A stretch of 16,764 nt of DNA from Ruminococcus sp. (GTDB lineage Bacteria; Bacillota; Clostridia; Oscillospirales; Acutalibacteraceae): assembly GCA_004555265.1 (NCBI GenBank), contig SFIQ01000027.1:1-16764 (forward strand), given 5' to 3'. The notes under the pieces are model-generated. The model had not been told where the DNA came from and did no database searches. It saw only the letters and a list, made by a program, of their open reading frames with translations. A program made the translations under genes and the position numbers. Of this stretch, positions 13,610 to 16,764 are shown piece by piece (the stretch's first letter is position 1; each line of letters starts with the position of its first letter).

Positions 13610-13628
13610 GCGTTTATTTTTTAGGACT

Positions 13629-13653
13629 AATTACAACATAATATGGATTATGT
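13629..13653 (-). repeat. Right inverted repeat (IRR) of the putative switch
   Basis: Exact reverse complement of IRL. The spacer reads ATGG on the plus strand here and CCAT in IRL, so the two sites are in inverted orientation, which gives inversion rather than deletion. It ends 32 bp before the SPFH start codon. Confidence 0.9.
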
Positions 13654-13685
13654 TGCGTTTGAAATAAATACGAGGAGGTAGTTAA

Positions 13686-14858
13686 ATGGCACAGATTGCC
13701 GACATCATCAAGTATGAAGGCGATAATAGTACCTTCATATGGAAGCATCCGTGCGAGGACTTTAACACGACCACCCAGTTGATCGTACACGAAAGTCAGG
13801 AAGCTATATTCTTTATGAATGGACAAGCTCTTGATTTATTCGGTCCCGGACGGCACACGCTTGAAACACAAAACATTCCGTTGTTAAAAAAATTTACAAA
13901 TATTCCTACCGATGGAAAAACTCCTTTTCATTGCGAAGTTTATTTTATTAACAAAACAGAGCAGATGGCTATTAAATGGGGTACTGACAGTAAAGTTCAG
14001 TATGTTGAGCCTACATATAAGTTCCCATTATCGATCGGTGCATCAGGCGAGATGGCTCTTAGTGTGGAAGATTCCCGAAAGCTGCTTGTAAAACTTGTTG
14101 GAACTGAGCGTGTTCTTGATAGAAATCAGATCACTACTTTCTTCCGTGCATTCCTTATGACAAGAGTTAAAACCTACATCGCACAGGAAATGAAAGCAAG
14201 CGCCATCAATATATTTGAGATTGATGAAAGTCTTGAAGTTTTCTCTAAAGGTATTCAGTCACGTTTGCTTGGTGATTTTGAAGAATACGGCGTAACACTA
14301 AACCGCTTTTTCGTAACTACCATCGTAAAGCCTGATGGTGATCCTCAATATGAAAAATTCAAAGAGTTGCATTTCCGACAGTATGCAGATATTGCAGAAG
14401 CAAAGTTAAAGCAACAGACAGATGTTATTTACGCTCAAACCGAAGCGCAAAAGACAGTTATCGAATCGCAGGCTTTGGCACAGAAACGTGCTACCGAAGG
14501 CTATACCTACCAGCAAGAACGTGGTTTTGATGTCGCTGAACACGCCGCACAAAATGAAGGCGTTGGTGAGTTCACCAATATGGGTATCGGTCTTGGTGTT
14601 ATGTCCGGCATCGGCGGTACCGTTGGTGGTATGGTCGGTGGTGTTGTGAACGATGCTTTTGCAGGAGTTGCCGAGCAACCACAAACAGTTGGAAATGCCT
14701 TCTGCGATAACTGCGGCGCAAAGTTAACCCCCGGTGCTGCTTTTTGCGATGAATGCGGAACACCGCAGTCATCACCGGACACTTGTAGCAACTGTGGTTT
14801 TAAGTTTATTAAACCTGGCAAATTCTGCCCGAAATGCGGTAGTAAAAGGGAGGGTTGA
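13686..14858 (+). CDS. SPFH/band-7 domain protein with C-terminal zinc ribbons
   Basis: A 390-residue protein of the SPFH (stomatin/prohibitin-like) superfamily, of the YdjI/'virion core' type. Residues about 30-240 are the SPFH fold (FFMNGQALDLFGPGRHTLET, then a catalytically silent beta region with INKTEQMAIKWGT). About 235-290 is the Gln/Ala-rich coiled coil by which SPFH proteins oligomerise. About 295-325 is a Gly-rich hydrophobic stretch that may enter the membrane, and residues 340-388 are two zinc ribbons (CDNCGAKL...CDEC and CSNCGFKF...CPKC). The B. subtilis relative YdjI recruits PspA to membranes in the SigW membrane-stress operon, so a membrane-stress or membrane-scaffold role is likely. 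The ribosome binding site GGAGG is well spaced. It is the first gene of the operon behind the putative switch. Confidence 0.88.
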   Translation: MAQIADIIKYEGDNSTFIWKHPCEDFNTTTQLIVHESQEAIFFMNGQALDLFGPGRHTLETQNIPLLKKFTNIPTDGKTPFHCEVYFINKTEQMAIKWGTDSKVQYVEPTYKFPLSIGASGEMALSVEDSRKLLVKLVGTERVLDRNQITTFFRAFLMTRVKTYIAQEMKASAINIFEIDESLEVFSKGIQSRLLGDFEEYGVTLNRFFVTTIVKPDGDPQYEKFKELHFRQYADIAEAKLKQQTDVIYAQTEAQKTVIESQALAQKRATEGYTYQQERGFDVAEHAAQNEGVGEFTNMGIGLGVMSGIGGTVGGMVGGVVNDAFAGVAEQPQTVGNAFCDNCGAKLTPGAAFCDECGTPQSSPDTCSNCGFKFIKPGKFCPKCGSKREG

Positions 14859-14861
14859 TAA

Positions 14862-15539
14862 ATGAAGAAGAATAAAGGTATGGCTTATGCCGCATTAGCA
14901 ATAGCTTTTGTACTTTTTAATGTAATAGCTTTTGCAGTTCCAACGGCGAAAACAGCAACGTTTTGGATTGCTTACGCTTTTACTACTATAGCTTTTGCTT
15001 TGCAAATTACTATTTGGAAATTTGCATTCAAAGGTGCAAATACTCTAAAAAGCAAATTTCTTGGCATTCCGATAATCTCTGTTGGAATTACATATTTAAT
15101 AGTTCAGATTCTTGCATTTGCAATATTTATGGCGCTACCATTAGCGGCGAGTTGGATTGCCATTGTGGTGTGCGCATTAATACTTGGCATTTCAGCAATT
15201 TGCTTGATTGGAACAGAAACCGGCAGAGAGGAAATCAACCGTGTAGAAGAAAAAGTAGAAAAGAAAGTTTTCTATATAAAATCACTGCAGGTTGATATCG
15301 AAATGTTGGCAAGTGCTGAAAGAGACGCCGATACAAAAGCGGCGCTTACAAAACTTGCCGAGAAAATCCGTTTTAGCGATCCTATGAGCAACGATGTTCT
15401 TGCAAACCTTGAAGCAGAAATCTCTGCTAAGGTCAAAGAACTCAAAACCGCAGAAAACAAAGCGGAAATTATTATTGTCCTTGATTCGCTCATTACCGAG
15501 CGAAATAAAAAAGTTAAAATAATGAAAGGGAAAATATAA
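14862..15539 (+). CDS. Four-helix membrane protein with cytoplasmic coiled-coil tail
   Basis: A 225-residue protein. Four hydrophobic segments (about 8-28, 33-54, 68-92 and 96-118) are followed by a charged, helical tail (125-225) with heptad-like Leu/Ile/Ala spacing (EEINRVEEKVEKKVFYIKSL). No signal peptidase site is evident. It starts 3 bp after the SPFH stop with GGAGGG at the right distance, so it is translated together with it. I recognise no family. A membrane anchor or partner for the SPFH protein is a reasonable inference from the operon. Confidence 0.8.
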   Translation: MKKNKGMAYAALAIAFVLFNVIAFAVPTAKTATFWIAYAFTTIAFALQITIWKFAFKGANTLKSKFLGIPIISVGITYLIVQILAFAIFMALPLAASWIAIVVCALILGISAICLIGTETGREEINRVEEKVEKKVFYIKSLQVDIEMLASAERDADTKAALTKLAEKIRFSDPMSNDVLANLEAEISAKVKELKTAENKAEIIIVLDSLITERNKKVKIMKGKI

Positions 15540-15715
15540 TGGCTACGATCGGAACTAGAGAAGCCGCTGAACGTTTAGGAATTCCACAAGCTAAAGTGGC
15601 AAAAATGTGCAGAGAGGGTAATATGAAAGGTGCTGAACAAGATTCAAAAGGCTGTCCTTGGCATATTCCTGAAAGCACAATTGATGAAATGCTTAAGTTA
15701 AGAAACAATTTATAA
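15539..15715 (+). CDS. Small HTH (excisionase/MerR-like) DNA-binding protein
   Basis: A 58-residue protein whose start codon overlaps the upstream stop by 1 base (TAATG). The sequence GTREAAERLGIPQAKVAKMC followed by REGNMKGAEQ and WHIPESTIDEML is the helix-turn-helix plus wing of HTH_17/MerR-type domains: helix 1-turn-helix 2, then a wing with the usual Trp-x-Ile-Pro. It could regulate the operon or, as in phage-type excisionases, bias recombination at the adjacent inverted repeats. The coupling to the operon and the short length suggest a local regulator. Confidence 0.78.
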   Translation: MATIGTREAAERLGIPQAKVAKMCREGNMKGAEQDSKGCPWHIPESTIDEMLKLRNNL

Positions 15716-15728
15716 TGGAGGTTATATT

Positions 15729-16764
15729 ATGGAACAAATTATATGTAAAATGTGCGGAGGAAATGAATTACAATTAGAAAAAGATGCATATGTTTGTCAA
15801 CATTGTGGTTGTAAATATACTACTGATATGAGTGAAATCGTTAATTTCACAAATAAAGATAACGATAAAGTTACTTCCAATGATGCGATTGAGACTGTTA
15901 GAAAAACATGGGCAGAGATCCCACACTACAATAGTGAAACGGATAATAAAATTTACGCACACATCACAAGAATAGGACACGCAGAAAAGAAGTTTTCCGG
16001 ACAGCAACTGGTAAATATCTTTGAGGATGGTTTTGGAATTACTGGTTGCGGATATGAAATGGAGATTTATAACATTTCAGGTGAAAGAATTAAATATTTC
16101 ACCGTTTTATCTGTTGCGTATAATGAAGTAGAAGATAAATCAGGTGCTCATATAACAAGATTCACAGGACCTGTAGAGGTTGGTAAATATAGCGAATATT
16201 GGGTAGATGGTATTTGGAAAGACTCGCATATTAAATCCGCAAAAATTGAATCAATGATGATTGAACTATTTGATGGGCGAAAAATAGTATATGATTTTGG
16301 AGATATTGATAGTACACCGGAAAATTTGGATGTTATGAGATTTACGGGAAGTGATAAAATACCACATTGTAGTCCGGATACGCCTAATAAACTCTATGTT
16401 TCTGTGATTCATGTGTGCCATGAAGAGTATGATATGGAAGCATCTAAAAAAGCCATATCAATGGGGCAAACTGAATTGGTAAAAAAATATGTAGAAGGCT
16501 CAGGCTCTGGTGATTATGGTGTTGAACTTGAAGTGGAATATTTCTCTGGAAAAAGCATCAAATCAATAAATGTTTTTATACAACCATTAAACTCAGTCTT
16601 TGATGAAGTTGGCGAACAGAAGAAAGTGACAATAAATGGTCCTATTGATGTTGGCACATCAGGAACTATTTATTTTGAATTATGGGATGACGATGATGAT
16701 ACTGTGTCAAACGCAAGAATTGAAGGTTTAATTGTCAATTTTATGGATGGAACTTCTGAATTCT
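15729..16764 (+). CDS. Zinc-ribbon protein with duplicated beta-rich domain (3' truncated by window edge)
   Basis: At least 345 codons, open at the right edge. GGAGG lies 7 bp before the ATG. Residues 6-30 form a zinc ribbon (CKMCGG, CQHCGCKY). Two related beta-rich domains follow. The first, about 110-195, contains NISGERIKYFTV, ITRFTGPVEVGKY and IKSAKIESMMIELFDGRK. The second, about 255-345, contains YFSGKSIKSINV, VTINGPIDVG and VSNARIEGLIVNFMDGT. These align with each other motif by motif, so they arose by duplication. The 'GP(V/I)xxG...A.I......DG' pattern resembles beta-sandwich domains seen with zinc ribbons in gut Firmicutes. No enzyme motif is visible. Base composition is more AT-rich than the chromosomal genes. 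Confidence 0.8.
   Translation, partial: MEQIICKMCGGNELQLEKDAYVCQHCGCKYTTDMSEIVNFTNKDNDKVTSNDAIETVRKTWAEIPHYNSETDNKIYAHITRIGHAEKKFSGQQLVNIFEDGFGITGCGYEMEIYNISGERIKYFTVLSVAYNEVEDKSGAHITRFTGPVEVGKYSEYWVDGIWKDSHIKSAKIESMMIELFDGRKIVYDFGDIDSTPENLDVMRFTGSDKIPHCSPDTPNKLYVSVIHVCHEEYDMEASKKAISMGQTELVKKYVEGSGSGDYGVELEVEYFSGKSIKSINVFIQPLNSVFDEVGEQKKVTINGPIDVGTSGTIYFELWDDDDDTVSNARIEGLIVNFMDGTSEF

Larger units (their letters stand above)
13397..13628. promoter_or_regulatory. 232-bp putative invertible promoter segment
   Basis: Non-coding and AT-rich, bounded by the perfect 25-bp inverted repeats. It contains, left to right, a leftward promoter (13438-13466), a rightward terminator (13528-13572) and a palindromic operator-like site (13593-13609). 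In the orientation given, the strong promoter points away from the SPFH operon, so the switch is read as OFF. Inversion has not been shown; it is inferred from structure and from the adjacent recombinase. Confidence 0.7.
3607..16764. mobile_element. Integrative mobilizable element, left part (right end outside window)
   Basis: The run of large serine recombinase, relaxase, MobC-like protein, oriT-like region, ParB, ParM and ParR-like genes defines an IME. The left edge lies near 3610-3860, where the recombinase 3' end meets the repeat junction. Cargo includes the sigma-like unit and the switch-controlled SPFH operon. No conjugation machinery and no second boundary repeat were found; I did not find a further copy of the 30-bp repeat. 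Confidence 0.72.

Noticed and set aside
1..16764. CRISPR array
   Set aside because: No evenly spaced direct repeats were seen. The repeats found are inverted or occur in only two copies.

Overview
The window looks like a gut-type Firmicute (Clostridia): strong GGAGG ribosome binding sites throughout, a PerR/rubrerythrin oxidative-stress cluster, flavin-dependent thymidylate synthase, and an integrative mobilizable element (IME) of the kind common in Oscillospiraceae/Lachnospiraceae-like genomes. This placement is an inference from gene content; no rRNA or complete tRNA is present.

Layout. (1) 1-3493, chromosomal backbone: the 3' end of thyX, then a 500-bp intergenic region packed with three palindromic repeat modules, then a leftward operon perR -> glutamate-synthase-like flavoprotein -> rubrerythrin. 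The last two are one continuous reading frame although rubrerythrin keeps its own ribosome binding site. (2) 3494-3860, a junction zone with a 30-bp direct repeat (each copy a terminator-like hairpin) around a structured palindromic unit. The serine recombinase frame reads through all of it. (3) 3607-9896, the leftward IME backbone: Cys-rich VLP protein, ParM, a ParR-like ribbon-helix-helix protein, a hairpin-rich probable oriT, a MobC-like accessory protein, a MOBP-type relaxase, a ParB-family protein, a 78-residue protein and a large serine recombinase. (4) 9897-10231, a divergent control region with a leader terminator on one side and a consensus promoter on the other. (5) 10232-12345, a rightward pair: a DUF6076-like zinc protein and a divergent sigma-70-like protein. 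(6) 12465-16764, a tyrosine recombinase followed by a 232-bp segment bounded by perfect 25-bp inverted repeats, then a rightward operon that runs off the window: SPFH/zinc-ribbon protein, four-helix membrane protein, small HTH protein, and a zinc-ribbon protein with a duplicated beta-rich domain.

The most interesting part is (6). It has the architecture of a phase-variable promoter switch. The bounded segment holds a near-consensus promoter that currently points left, away from the SPFH operon, and straight into a leftward terminator. It also holds a rightward terminator that would block read-through from the recombinase gene into the operon. Inverting the segment would put the promoter behind the SPFH operon and turn the terminator away. 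As written the switch is OFF. The neighbouring recombinase has Cys where the first catalytic Arg of the tyrosine recombinase family is expected, so this copy may be locked or may depend on another recombinase. The right end of the IME was not found in the window.
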